Shown one piece after another: positions 35,444 through 49,970 of a stretch of DNA of 64,000 nucleotides (within the stretch, counting starts at the first letter, position 1; every line of letters begins with the position of its first letter). The notes beneath the pieces are model-generated. The model was not told where the DNA came from. It was given only the letters and a program-made list of their open reading frames with translations, and made no database searches. The position numbers and the translations under genes were made by a program. Where the stretch lies: positions 4,030,001-4,094,000 of the forward strand of contig NC_079877.1 of NCBI RefSeq assembly GCF_029227915.1, in the 5' to 3' direction. Source of the stretch: Hydractinia symbiolongicarpus (taxonomy: Eukaryota; Cnidaria; Hydrozoa; Anthoathecata; Hydractiniidae).

Positions 35444-37465
35444 GATTCCGGCTCTTATTTCGTCGGTGCGCGAATCGTATTAGTCCAATTCATGTCAAAG
35501 CCTTCTTTATACGCTCTTTTCTCTCTAATTACTGTAATTAATGAGTGCTTATAATCAAGATGGCCGTTTACAAATTACAACGTAAATTCGCCTCCGGGGA
35601 AGATATTGTGCATGTAGCATTCACCGTTTAAACTCTTGTGGGTTTCGCTTTGAAATATGTTGACACGGTCTATGAAGATCATTGTTGATTGTTGAATAAA
35701 CGGAAGGTTTTTATCGGAGTGGTGTAGGACTAGGGTGCACACGAATCACACACGAGTTATTCTTGTCTTCGGTGACCAAACCAACAATTCCCAATCATAC
35801 ATGCGTGTTATACTTTCAAGAGATCGTTCTTTCGCGGTGAAGGTGATATTCCCTTCAATTTCAATGAATATGAAACAAAAGAGCTAAATTCCATCAGAAG
35901 GATGCGTTGCCAATCCTAGATCATTGGATTGTTCATTATACGACGTTCTGACAATGTCTTGTTGTTTTAGATAACTCACATGTCGAAACTATTTTTGTTG
36001 CGTACTACATCACATCTAGAAGGTGTCCATTCACACAAGACACGGTCGATTTTGCGGATTTAAGTACCAATACGCGCTGCATCGTGCGCCTTTTTTGTCA
36101 GAGATGAAGAGATAAAAAAAAAGAATTTTCTAATATGCTTCAAAATTTACGTCAACGTAACCCTGTTTTGACAACTAGGGATACGTTTCCCTGTTTAACA
36201 TGCTATTAACATTTCTTATTAAGAACAATGCTGGAGATGAGTAGTCGAAATGAAATACGTGCGTTTAACGTCACTGCTTCAATTGGACGTTAAGTATTTT
36301 TATCCCATGACTTTTCATTAATGCCCCTGCGCTGTCATTTATATACCCTCGATAACGGCTTGGTTATAAACGGCACTAGCGGGCCTTATACAGTATTATT
36401 TACTGATAGCTATTTTAAATCAGTATATACGGGAAATCCACAGCACTGATTGGGTAAAAGCCTCAACGACGAGCTTCATACAGCCCGGTGCAACTTTTGA
36501 CCTTGTAACATACATATTAATAACTATAAATGCATACAAATAACATTGGAAAAAATAGCCAAACACATCCACACTGAAAAATGAAGTTGCAGTAAATCCT
36601 AAATCACGATTCACTCCGTCAGAATCAGAAAAACATGTTCCACGTTCGGTGTCGCAGATAAAAGAAAATGCTTTTAAAAACATTAACAGCACAATGAAAA
36701 ACAAGCAAAACAACGTCGAATTTATGTGATAAACATGTATTTGAAAAATTGAAACAATAAAACTCAAATGGAAAGTTCTCTATTTTTTTTACAACCTTGT
36801 CATCTTACGAGAAATATTACTCTCGGTCAGCGTAGCGACCTCGCATGTTCGGTCTATGCTTTTGACCTCGCATAAACTTTCTCGGTACAGATAGACAAGT
36901 TATTTTATGTTGTATTAATAACGCCCGCAAAAGTAGCCTTTTTGTATTTAGATTTATGCTTTCCGTATCCGCCCTGACATTTTTGACTATCAAAATTGTG
37001 GCTCCGAATGAGACAGAATTGCCAAGTTGACAAAGTAGCAAAAAACGGCATTACCCGGTTAATAACGCCTTGGATAGAAATGCTCACGCCACGCTTGCAC
37101 GGTTGCATTGCGATTCTGGGTATGGCGGCGCCAGAAGATTTCAGGCTTTACTAAATAACGCTTACTACTCCTTTCATCAAATACGGACACTCAAGGCACC
37201 CTATGCAATAATTCAAATGTGTTTGGCTGCAGCGACATGACAAAAAGAAAATTGGCAGTCAAATCATTCATCTCCTACTGGATCTTATTGGGAAGGAAAA
37301 GTTCATATATTAGAGGTATTTATTTGACAACATATTTTTACAACAATGAGTACACTAAAGTTCGCATATAATCTTCCGAAGGTCCTCGTATCTAAACGAA
37401 AGGAAGTACATATTAAGCTCGTGGCCTGAAATGACTTGCTTACAAAAGTGTTCGCGACTTTTACC
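35444..37465. other. Spacer 12
   Basis: a36102 and c37054 repeat the spacer 11 variants exactly 3,130 bp on. Private t37427. No gene. Confidence 0.78.
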
Positions 37466-38573
37466 TCATCGGTAATAACACCATGGCCCACGACCGGGCA
37501 ATGAATTATAGCAGCAACCTCTTTTCATGCATTCGAATTCTGTTATACCAGGATAGCCGCAGTCGTCACGTTCTGTTGCTTTGCGCAGACATTTTTCTAA
37601 CGAAAATTCAACACAAACCAGCAGTAAAAACTTTAAGGATCGCGCATTATGTTATTTTGCGACGAATGTGGAGAGCGTACTTCTATGCTTACCTAGGCGG
37701 TGGTAGCACCACGGTCCACTTTGGTTTAGCAATTCACTATAACAACAGCCTTTCTTCTCGCATGCCCGCTTCGTTATGCCTGGATAACCACAATCATGAC
37801 GTCTTGTTGCTGCTATTTTCCGGCATTTTTCTAAAATTACGGATGAAAGAGTACACAATGCTTTCAAAATACCTAATCAGTAAGAGCGGAACAACTTACC
37901 TTGCCTGTAATAACACCACGGTCCCTTTTCCTTGATCGCGTTGTAACAGCATCCTTTTTTGACGCAATCTGATTTGCTTATCCCAGGGTAACCACAATCT
38001 TCACGTTTGTTTGCTTCAATCATGGGACAGTTTGCTAGAGTATTTTGAGAAATAATTAGTGGCCCAAATTGTCAGTGTTAATGCCGAAAACATAGTCGAA
38101 AATTTACCTTTTCGATGATAACACCACGGGCCAGCCACCTTTAATTCGCCATAACAACATCCCTTTCTCAAGCAATCCAACGGACTAATTCCATGGTAGC
38201 CACAATCAACGCGCATTGACGCCTTTATGTTTCGACATTTTGCTATTACGAAACAAATTAGGTAGATTCACAACTAAAATGCAATGACAACCCCCTCAAG
38301 TGTAAGAAGCCGTATTACCTCCACATGTGTTGCAAAGCCTTGGGCAATGACTGGAAACGATTTTCTTTGAACAACTAGTTGATCTAACCACAGAGCACAA
38401 GATATTTCTGTTGCTGCAAACTCTTGTAGCTGAAAAATTAAGAACAAATGCAATTTTTTTATTATTGCGACGAAACATTGACGGCAATTGCAATGAAGAA
38501 GCATTAAAATACCTGTGGCAGCGGCAAAAGCCAAAACAACAAAACAAATCACGTAAATCTGATATTTCCTCAT
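37466..38573 (-). CDS. Four-trefoil secreted protein, copy 13
   Basis: Exons: 38513-38573, 38108-38242, 37900-38034, 37693-37830, 37466-37596. TATA box 38635-38641, AATAAA 37319-37324. The protein equals the consensus. The intron 3 variant at 37846 is shared with copy 12. A private CpG-to-TpG change at 37427 is in the 3' UTR. Confidence 0.87.
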
Positions 38574-40595
38574 GATTCCGGCTCTTATTTCGTCGGTGCG
38601 CGAATCGTATTAGTCCAATTCATGTCAAAGCCTTCTTTATACGCTCTTTTCTCTCTAATTACTGTAATTAATGAGTGCTTATAATCAAGATGGCCGTTTA
38701 CAAATTACAACGTAAATTCGCCTCCGGGGAAGATATTGTGCATGTAGCATTCACCGTTTAAACTCTTGTGGGTTTCGCTTTGAAATATGTTGACACGGTC
38801 TATGAAGATCATTGTTGATTGTTGAATAAACGGAAGGTTTTTATCGGAGTGGTGTAGGACTAGGGTGCACACGAATCACACACGAGTTATTCTTGTCTTC
38901 GGTGACCAAACCAACAATTCCCAATCATACATGCGTGTTATACTTTCAAGAGATCGTTCTTTCGCGGTGAAGGTGATATTCCCTTCAATTTCAATGAATA
39001 TGAAACAAAAGAGCTAAATTCCATCAGAAGGATGCGTTGCCAATCCTAGATCATTGGATTGTTCATTATACGACGTTCTGACAATGTCTTGTTGTTTTAG
39101 ATAACTCACATGTCGAAACTATTTTTGTTGCGTACTACATCACATCTAGAAGGTGTCCATTCACACAAGACACGGTCGATTTTGCGGATTTAAGTACCAA
39201 TACGCGCTGCATCGTGCGCCTTTTTTGTCAGGGATGAAGAGATAAAAAAAAAGAATTTTCTAATATGCTTCAAAATTTACGTCAACGTAACCCTGTTTTG
39301 ACAACTAGGGATACGTTTCCCTGTTTAACATGCTATTAACATTTCTTATTAAGAACAATGCTGGAGATGAGTAGTCGAAATGAAATACGTGCGTTTAACG
39401 TCACTGCTTCAATTGGACGTTAAGTATTTTTATCCCATGACTTTTCATTAATGCCCCTGCGCTGTCATTTATATACCCTCGATAACGGCTTGGTTATAAA
39501 CGGCACTAGCGGGCCTTATACAGTATTATTTACTGATAGCTATTTTAAATCAGTATATACGGGAAATCCACAGCACTGATTGGGTAAAAGCCTCAACGAC
39601 GAGCTTCATACAGCCCGGTGCAACTTTTGACCTTGTACCATACATATTAATAACTATAAATGCATACAAATAACATTGGAAAAAATAGCCAAACACATCC
39701 ACACTGAAAAATGAAGTTGCAGTAAATCCTAAATCACGATTCACTCCGTCAGAATCAGAAAAACATGTTCCACGTTCGGTGTCGCAGATAAAAGAAAATG
39801 CTTTTAAAAACATTAACAGCACAATGAAAAACAAGCAAAACAACGTCGAATTTATGTGATAAACATGTATTTGAAAAATTGAAACAATAAAACTCAAATG
39901 GAAAGTTCTCTATTTTTTTTACAACCTTGTCATCTTACGAGAAATATTACTCTCGGTCAGCGTAGCGACCTCGCATGTTCGGTCTATGCTTTTGACCTCG
40001 CATAAACTTTCTCGGTACAGATAGACAAGTTATTTTATGTTGTATTAATAACGCCCGCAAAAGTAGCCTTTTTGTATTTAGATTTATGCTTTCCGTATCC
40101 GCCCTGACATTTTTGACTATCAAAATTGTGGCTCCGAATGAGACAGAATTGCCAAGTTGACGAAGTAGCAAAAAACGGCATTATCCGGTTAATAACGCCT
40201 TGGATAGAAATGCTCACGCCACGCTTGCACGGTTGCATTGCGATTCTGGGTATGGCGGCGCCAGAAGATTTCAGGCTTTACTAAATAACGCTTACTACTC
40301 CTTTCATCAAATACGGACACTCAAGGCACCCTATGCAATAATTCAAATGTGTTTGGCTGCAGCGACATGACAAAAAGAAAATTGGCAGTCAAATCATTCA
40401 TCTCCTACTGGATCTTATTGGGAAGGAAAAGTTCATATATTAGAGGTATTTATTTGACAACATATTTTTACAACAATGAGTACACTAAAGTTCGCATATA
40501 ATCTTCCGAAGGTCCTCGTATCTAAACGAAAGGAAGTACATATTAAGCTCGTGGCCCGAAATGACTTGCTTACAAAAGTGTTCGCGACTTTTACC
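38574..40595. other. Spacer 13
   Basis: Private c39638. g40162 is shared with spacers 4 and 18, but the 8-bp segment is present here. No gene. Confidence 0.77.
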
Positions 40596-41703
40596 TCATC
40601 GGTAATAACACCATGGCCCACGACCGGGCAATGAATTATAGCAGCAACCTCTTTTCATGCATTCGAATTCTGTTATACCAGGATAGCCGCAGTCGTCACG
40701 TTCTGTTGCTTTGCGCAGACATTTTTCTAACGAAAATTCAACACAAACCAGCAGTAAAAACTTTAAGGATCGCGCATTATGTTATTTTGCGACGAATGTG
40801 GAGAGCGTACTTCTATGCTTACCTAGGCGGTGGTAGCACCACGGTCCACTTTGGTTTAGCAATTCACTATAACAACAGCCTTTCTTCTCGCATGCCCGCT
40901 TCGTTATGCCTGGATAACCACAATCATGACGTCTTGTTGCTGCTATTTTCCGGCATTTTTCTAAAATTACGGATGGAAGAGTACACAATGCTTTCAAAAT
41001 ACCTAATCAGTAAGAGCGGAACAACTTACCTTGCCTGTAATAACACCACGGTCCCTTTTCCTTGATTGCGTTGTAACAGCATCCTTTTTTGACGCAATCT
41101 GATTTGCTTATCCCAGGGTAACCACAATCTTCACGTTTGTTTGCTTCAATCATGGGACAGTTTGCTAGAGTATTTTGAGAAATAATTAGTGGCTCAAATT
41201 GTCAGTGTTAATGCCGAAAACATAGTCGAAAATTTACCTTTTTGATGATAACACCACGGGCCAGCCACCTTTAATTCGCCATAACAACATCCCTTTCTCA
41301 AGCAATCCAACGGACTAATTCCATGGTAGCCACAATCAACGCGCATTGACGCCTTTATGTTTCGACATTTTGCTATTACGAAACAAATTAGGTAGATTCA
41401 CAACTAAAATGCAATGACAACCCCCTCAAGTGTAAGAAGCCGTATTACCTCCACATGTGTTGCAAAGCCTTGGGCAATGACTGGAAACGATTTTCTTTGA
41501 ACAACTAGTTGATCTAACCACAGAGCACAAGATATTTCTGTTGCTGCAAACTCTTGTAGCTGAAAAATTAAGAACAAATGCAATTTTTTTATTATTGCGA
41601 CGAAACATTGACGGCAATTGCAATGAAGAAGCATTAAAATACCTGTGGCAGCGGCAAAAGCCAAAACAACAAAACAAATCACGTAAATCTGATATTTCCT
41701 CAT
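40596..41703 (-). CDS. Four-trefoil secreted protein, copy 14 (R64Q)
   Basis: Exons: 41643-41703, 41238-41372, 41030-41164, 40823-40960, 40596-40726. TATA box 41765-41771, AATAAA 40449-40454. The change at 41243 gives Arg64 to Gln, as in copies 9 and 16. The change at 41067 is silent (Ala98). Intron 2 differs near 41194. All cysteines and splice sites are kept. Confidence 0.86.
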
Positions 41704-43725
41704 GATTCCGGCTCTTATTTCGTCGGTGCGCGAATCGTATTAGTCCAATTCATGTCAAAGCCTTCTTTATACGCTCTTTTCTCTCTAATTACTGTAATTA
41801 ATGAGTGCTTATAATCAAGATGGCCGTTTACAAATTACAACGTAAATTCGCCTCCGGGGAAGATATTGTGCATGTAGCATTCACCGTTTAAACTCTTGTG
41901 GGTTTCGCTTTGAAATATGTTGACACGGTCTATGAAGATCATTGTTGATTGTTGAATAAACGGAAGGTTTTTATCGGAGTGGTGTAGGACTAGGGTGCAC
42001 ACGAATCACACACGAGTTATTCTTGTCTTCGGTGACCAAACCAACAATTCCCAATCATACATGCGTGTTATACTTTCAAGAGATCGTTCTTTCGCGGTGA
42101 AGGTGATATTCCCTTCAATTTCAATGAATATGAAACAAAAGAGCTAAATTCCATCAGAAGGATGCGTTGCCAATCCTAGATCATTGGATTGTTCATTATA
42201 CGACGTTCTGACAATGTCTTGTTGTTTTAGATAACTCACATGTCGAAACTATTTTTGTTGCGTACTACATCACATCTAGAAGGTGTCCATTCACACAAGA
42301 CACGGTCGATTTTGCGGATTTAAGTACCAATACGCGCTGCATCGTGCGCCTTTTTTGTCAGGGATGAAGAGATAAAAAAAAAGAATTTTCTAATATGCTT
42401 CAAAATTTACGTCAACGTAACCCTGTTTTGACAACTAGGGATACGTTTCCCTGTTTAACATGCTATTAACATTTCTTATTAAGAACAATGCTGGAGATGA
42501 GTAGTCGAAATGAAATACGTGCGTTTAACGTCACTGCTTCAATTGGACGTTAAGTATTTTTATCCCATGACTTTTCATTAATGCCCCTGCGCTGTCATTT
42601 ATATACCCTCGATAACGGCTTGGTTATAAACGGCACTAGCGGGCCTTATACAGTATTATTTACTGATAGCTATTTTAAATCAGTATATACGGGAAATCCA
42701 CAGCACTGATTGGGTAAAAGCCTCAACGACGAGCTTCATACAGCCCGGTGCAACTTTTGACCTTGTAACATACATATTAATAACTATAAATGCATACAAA
42801 TAACATTGGAAAAAATAGCCAAACACATCCACACTGAAAAATGAAGTTGCAGTAAATCCTAAATCACGATTCACTCCGTCAGAATCAGAAAAACATGTTC
42901 CACGTTCGGTGTCGCAGATAAAAGAAAATGCTTTTAAAAACATTAACAGCACAATGAAAAACAAGCAAAACAACGTCGAATTTATGTGATAAACATGTAT
43001 TTGAAAAATTGAAACAATAAAACTCAAATGGAAAGTTCTCTATTTTTTTTACAACCTTGTCATCTTACGAGAAATATTACTCTCGGTCAGCGTAGCGACC
43101 TCGCATGTTCGGTCTATGCTTTTGACCTCGCATAAACTTTCTCGGTACAGATAGACAAGTTATTTTATGTTGTATTAATAACGCCCGCAAAAGTAGCCTT
43201 TTTGTATTTAGATTTATGCTTTCCGTATCCGCCCTGACATTTTTGACTATCAAAATTGTGGCTCCGAATGAGACAGAATTGCCAAGTTGACAAAGTAGCA
43301 AAAAACGGCATTATCCGGTTAATAACGCCTTGGATAGAAATGCTCACGCCACGCTTGCACGGTTGCATTGCGATTCTGGGTATGGCGGCGCCAGAAGATT
43401 TCAGGCTTTACTAAATAACGCTTACTACTCCTTTCATCAAATACGGACACTCAAGGCACCCTATGCAATAATTCAAATGTGTTTGGCTGCAGCGACATGA
43501 CAAAAAGAAAATTGGCAGTCAAATCATTCATCTCCTACTGGATCTTATTGGGAAGGAAAAGTTCATATATTAGAGGTATTTATTTGACAACATATTTTTA
43601 CAACAATGAGTACACTAAAGTTCGCATATAATCTTCCGAAGGTCCTCGTATCTAAACGAAAGGAAGTACATATTAAGCTCGTGGCCCGAAATGACTTGCT
43701 TACAAAAGTGTTCGCGACTTTTACC
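41704..43725. other. Spacer 14
   Basis: Consensus spacer; no variant or gene noticed. Confidence 0.75.
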
Positions 43726-44833
43726 TCATCGGTAATAACACCATGGCCCACGACCGGGCAATGAATTATAGCAGCAACCTCTTTTCATGCATTCGAATTC
43801 TGTTATACCAGGATAGCCGCAGTCGTCACGTTCTGTTGCTTTGCGCAGACATTTTTCTAACGAAAATTCAACACAAACCAGCAGTAAAAACTTTAAGGAT
43901 CGCGCATTATGTTATTTTGCGACGAATGTGGAGAGCGTACTTCTATGCTTACCTAGGCGGTGGTAGCACCACGGTCCACTTTGGTTTAGCAATTCACTAT
44001 AACAACAGCCTTTCTTCTCGCATGCCCGCTTCGTTATGCCTGGATAACCACAATCATGACGTCTTGTTGCTGCTATTTTCCGGCATTTTTCTAAAATTAC
44101 GGATGGAAGAGTACACAATGCTTTCAAAATACCTAATCAGTAAGAGCGGAACAACTTACCTTGCCTGTAATAACACCACGGTCCCTTTTCCTTGATCGCG
44201 TTGTAACAGCATCCTTTTTTGACGCAATCTGATTTGCTTATCCCAGGGTAACCACAATCTTCACGTTTGTTTGCTTCAATCATGGGACAGTTTGCTAGAG
44301 TATTTTGAGAAATAATTAGTGGCCCAAATTGTCAGTGTTAATGCCGAAAACATAGTCGAAAATTTACCTTTTCGATGATAACACCACGGGCCAGCCACCT
44401 TTAATTCGCCATAACAACATCCCTTTCTCAAGCAATCCAACGGACTAATTCCATGGTAGCCACAATCAACGCGCATTGACGCCTTTATGTTTCGACATTT
44501 TGCTATTACGAAACAAATTAGGTAGATTCACAACTAAAATGCAATGACAACCCCCTCAAGTGTAAGAAGCCGTATTACCTCCACATGTTTTGCAAAGCCT
44601 TGGGCAATGACTGAAAACGATTTTCTTTGAACAACTAGTTGATCTAACCACAGAGCACAAGATATTTCTGTTGCTGCAAACTCTTGTAGCTGAAAAATTA
44701 AGAACAAATGCAATTTTTTTATTATTGCGACGAAACATTGACGGCAATTGCAATGAAGAAGCATTAAAATACCTGTGGCAGCGGCAAAAGCCAAAACAAC
44801 AAAACAAATCACGTAAATCTGATATTTCCTCAT
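43726..44833 (-). CDS. Four-trefoil secreted protein, copy 15
   Basis: Exons: 44773-44833, 44368-44502, 44160-44294, 43953-44090, 43726-43856. TATA box 44895-44901, AATAAA 43579-43584. The protein equals the consensus. Two private changes in intron 1 (44589 and 44614) do not touch splice sites. Confidence 0.87.
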
Positions 44834-46855
44834 GATTCCGGCTCTTATTTCGTCGGTGCGCGAATCGTATTAGTCCAATTCATGTCAAAGCCTTCTTTAT
44901 ACGCTCTTTTCTCTCTAATTACTGTAATTAATGAGTGCTTATAATCAAGATGGCCGTTTACAAATTACAACGTAAATTCGCCTCCGGGGAAGATATTGTG
45001 CATGTAGCATTCACCGTTTAAACTCTTGTGGGTTTCGCTTTGAAATATGTTGACACGGTCTATGAAGATCATTGTTGATTGTTGAATAAACGGAAGGTTT
45101 TTATCAGAGTGGTGTAGGACTAGGGTGCACACGAATCACACACGAGTTATTCTTGTCTTCGGTGACCAAACCAACAATTCCCAATCATTCATGCGTGTTA
45201 TACTTTCAAGAGATCGTTCTTTCGCGGTGAAGGTGATATTCCCTTCAATTTCAATGAATATGAAACAAAAGAGCTAAATTCCATCAGAAGGATGCGTTGC
45301 CAATCCTAGATCATTGGATTGTTCATTATACGACGTTCTGACAATGTCTTGTTGTTTTAGATAACTCACATGTCGAAACTATTTTTGTTGCGTACTACAT
45401 CACATCTAGAAGGTGTCCATTCACACAAGACACGGTCGATTTTGCGGATTTAAGTACCAATACGCGCTGCATCGTGCGCCTTTTTTGTCAGGGATGAAGA
45501 GATAAAAAAAAAGAATTTTCTAATATGCTTCAAAATTTACGTCAACGTAACCCTGTTTTGACAACTAGGGATACGTTTCCCTGTTTAACATGCTATTAAC
45601 ATTTCTTATTAAGAACAATGCTGGAGATGAGTAGTCGAAATGAAATACGTGCGTTTAACGTCACTGCTTCAATTGGACGTTAAGTATTTTTATCCCATGA
45701 CTTTTCATTAATGCCCCTGCGCTGTCATTTATATACCCTCGATAACGGCTTGGTTATAAACGGCACTAGCGGGCCTTATACAGTATTATTTACTGATAGC
45801 TATTTTAAATCAGTATATACGGGAAATCCACAGCACTGATTGGGTAAAAGCCTCAACGACGAGCTTCATACAGCCCGGTGCAACTTTTGACCTTGTAACA
45901 TACATATTAATAACTATAAATGCATACAAATAACATTGGAAAAAATAGCCAAACACATCCACACTGAAAAATGAAGTTGCAGTAAATCCTAAATCACGAT
46001 TCACTCCGTCAGAATCAGAAAAACATGTTCCACGTTCGGTGTCGCAGATAAAAGAAAATGCTTTTAAAAACATTAACAGCACAATGAAAAACAAGCAAAA
46101 CAACGTCGAATTTATGTGATAAACATGTATTTGAAAAATTGAAACAATAAAACTCAAATGGAAAGTTCTCTATTTTTTTTACAACCTTGTCATCTTACGA
46201 GAAATATTACTCTCGGTCAGCGTAGCGACCTCGCATGTTCGGTCTATGCTTTTGACCTCGCATAAACTTTCTCGGTACAGATAGACAAGTTATTTTATGT
46301 TGTATTAATAACGCCCGCAAAAGTAGCCTTTTTGTATTTAGATTTATGCTTTCCGTATCCGCCCTGACATTTTTGACTATCAAAATTGTGGCTCCGAATG
46401 AGACAGAATTGCCAAGTTGACAAAGTAGCAAAAAACGGCATTATCCGGTTAATAACGCCTTGGATAGAAATGCTCACGCCACGCTTGCACGGTTGCATTG
46501 CGATTCTGGGTATGGCGGCGCCAGAAGATTTCAGGCTTTACTAAATAACGCTTACTACTCCTTTCATCAAATACGGACACTCAAGGCACCCTATGCAATA
46601 ATTCAAATGTGTTTGGCTGCAGCGACATGACAAAAAGAAAATTGGCAGTCAAATCATTCATCTCCTACTGGATCTTATTGGGAAGGAAAAGTTCATATAT
46701 TAGAGGTATTTATTTGACAACATATTTTTACAACAATGAGTACACTAAAGTTCGCATATAATCTTCCGAAGGTCCTCGTATCTAAACGAAAGGAAGTACA
46801 TATTAAGCTCGTGGCCCGAAATGACTTGCTTACAAAAGTGTTCGCGACTTTTACC
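44834..46855. other. Spacer 15
   Basis: Private a45106 (CpG to CpA) and t45189. No gene. Confidence 0.76.
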
Positions 46856-47963
46856 TCATCGGTAATAACACCATGGCCCACGACCGGGCAATGAATTATA
46901 GCAGCAACCTCTTTTCATGCATTCGAATTCTGTTATACCAGGATAGCCGCAGTCGTCACGTTCTGTTGCTTTGCGCAGACATTTTTCTAACGAAAATTCA
47001 ACACAAACCAGCAGTAAAAACTTTAAGGATCGCGCATTATGTTATTTTGCGACGAATGTGGAGAGCGTACTTCTATGCTTACCTAGGCGGTGGTAGCACC
47101 ACGGTCCACTTTGGTTTAGCAATTCACTATAACAACAGCCTTTCTTCTCGCATGCCCGCTTCGTTATGCCTGGATAACCACAATCATGACGTCTTGTTGC
47201 TGCTATTTTCCGGCATTTTTCTAAAATTACGGATGGAAGAGTACACAATGCTTTCAAAATACCTAATCAGTAAGAGCGGAACAACTTACCTTGCCTGTAA
47301 TAACACCACGGTCCCTTTTCCTTGATCGCGTTGTAACAGCATCCTTTTTTGACGCAATCTGATTTGCTTATCCCAGGGTAACCACAATCTTCACGTTTGT
47401 TTGCTTCAATCATGGGACAGTTTGCTAGAGTATTTTGAGAAATAATTAGTGGCCCAAATTGTCAGTGTTAATGCCGAAAACATAGTCGAAAATTTACCTT
47501 TTTGATGATAACACCACGGGCCAGCCACCTTTAATTCGCCATAACAACATCCCTTTCTCAAGCAATCCAACGGACTAATTCCATGGTAGCCACAATCAAC
47601 GCGCATTGACGCCTTTATGTTTCGACATTTTGCTATTACGAAACAAATTAGGTAGATTCACAACTAAAATGCAATGACAACCCCCTCAAGTGTAAGAAGC
47701 CGTATTACCTCCACATGTGTTGCAAAGCCTTGGGCAATGACTGGAAACGATTTTCTTTGAACAACTAGTTGATCTAACCACAGAGCACAAGATATTTCTG
47801 TTGCTGCAAACTCTTGTAGCTGAAAAATTAAGAACAAATGCAATTTTTTTATTATTGCGACGAAACATTGACGGCAATTGCAATGAAGAAGCATTAAAAT
47901 ACCTGTGGCAGCGGCAAAAGCCAAAACAATAAAACAAATCACGTAAATCTGATATTTCCTCAT
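46856..47963 (-). CDS. Four-trefoil secreted protein, copy 16 (V12I, R64Q)
   Basis: Exons: 47903-47963, 47498-47632, 47290-47424, 47083-47220, 46856-46986. TATA box 48025-48031, AATAAA 46709-46714. The change at 47930 gives a conservative Val12 to Ile in the signal-peptide core. The change at 47503 gives Arg64 to Gln, the third copy with that residue. Confidence 0.86.
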
Positions 47964-49970
47964 GATTCCGGCTCTTATTTCGTCGGTGCGCGAATCGTAT
48001 TAGTCCAATTCATGTCAAAGCCTTCTTTATACGCTCTTTTCTCTCTAATTACTGTAATTAATGAGTGCTTATAATCAAGATGGCCGTTTACAAATTACAA
48101 CGTAAATTCGCCTCCGGGGAAGATATTGTGCATGTAGCATTCACCGTTTAAACTCTTGTGGGTTTCGCTTTGAAATATGTTGACACGGTCTATGAAGATC
48201 ATTGTTGATTGTTGAATAAACGGAAGGTTTTTATCGGAGTGGTGTAGGACTAGGGTGCACACGAATCACACACGAGTTATTCTTGTCTTCGGTGACCAAA
48301 CCAACAATTCCCAATCATACATGCGTGTTATACTTTCAAGAGATCGTTCTTTCGCGGTGAAGGTGATATTCCCTTCAATTTCAATGAATATGAAACAAAA
48401 GAGCTAAATTCCATCAGAAGGATGCGTTGCCAATCCTAGATCATTGGATTGTTCATTATACGACGTTCTGACAATGTCTTGTTGTTTTAGATAACTCACA
48501 TGTCGAAACTATTTTTGTTGCGTACTACATCACATCTAGAAGGTGTCCATTCACACAAGACACGGTCGATTTTGCGGATTTAAGTACCAATACGCGCTGC
48601 ATCGTGCGCCTTTTTTGTCAGGGATGAAGAGATAAAAAAAAAGAATTTTCTAATATGCTTCAAAATTTACGTCAACGTAACCCTGTTTTGACAACTAGGG
48701 ATACGTTTCCCTGTTTAACATGCTATTAACATTTCTTATTAAGAACAATGCTGGAGATGAGTAGTCGAAATGAAATACGTGCGTTTAACGTCACTGCTTC
48801 AATTGGACGTTAAGTATTTTTATCCCATGACTTTTCATTAATGCCCCTGCGCTGTCATTTATATACCCTCGATAACGGCTTGGTTATAAACGGCACTAGC
48901 GGGCCTTATACAGTATTATTTACTGATAGCTATTTTAAATCAGTATATACGGGAAATCCACAGCACTGATTGGGTAAAAGCCTCAACGACGAGCTTCATA
49001 CAGCCCGGTGCAACTTTTGACCTTGTAACATACATATTAATAACTATAAATGCATACAAATAACATTGGAAAAAATAGCCAAACACATCCACACTGAAAA
49101 ATGAAGTTGCAGTAAATCCTAAATCACGATTCACTCCGTCAGAATCAGAAAAACATGTTCAGATAAAAGAAAATGCTTTTAAAAACATTAACAGCACAAT
49201 GAAAAACAAGCAAAACAACGTCGAATTTATGTGATAAACATGTATTTGAAAAATTGAAACAATAAAACTCAAATGGAAAGTTCTCTATTTTTTTTACAAC
49301 CTTGTCATCTTACGAGAAATATTACTCTCGGTCAGCGTAGCGACCTCGCATGTTCGGTCTATGCTTTTGACCTCGCATAAACTTTCTCGGTACAGATAGA
49401 CAAGTTATTTTATGTTGTATTAATAACGCCCGCAAAAGTAGCCTTTTTGTATTTAGATTTATGCTTTCCGTATCCGCCCTGACATTTTTGACTATCAAAA
49501 TTGTGGCTCCGAATGAGACAGAATTGCCAAGTTGACAAAGTAGCAAAAAACGGCATTATCTGGTTAATAACGCCTTGGATAGAAATGCTCACGCCACGCT
49601 TGCACGGTTGCATTGCGATTCTGGGTATGGCGGCGCCAGAAGATTTCAGGCTTTACTAAATAACGCTTACTACTCCTTTCATCAAATAGGGACACTCAAG
49701 GCACCCTATGCAATAATTCAAATGTGTTTGGCTGCAGCGACATGACAAAAAGAAAATTGGCAGTCAAATCATTCATCTCCTACTGGATCTTATTGGGAAG
49801 GAAAAGTTCATATATTAGAGGTATTTATTTGACAACATATTTTTACAACAATGAGTACACTAAAGTTCGCATATAATCTTCCGAAGGTCCTCGTATCTAA
49901 ACGAAAGGAAGTACATATTAAGCTCGTGGCCCGAAATGACTTGCTTACAAAAGTGTTCGCGTCTTTTACC
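47964..49970. other. Spacer 16, 15-bp deletion
   Basis: Fifteen bases present in all other units are missing at 49160/49161, which makes this the shortest unit (3,115 bp). Private t49561 (CpG to TpG), g49689 and t49962. No gene. Confidence 0.79.
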
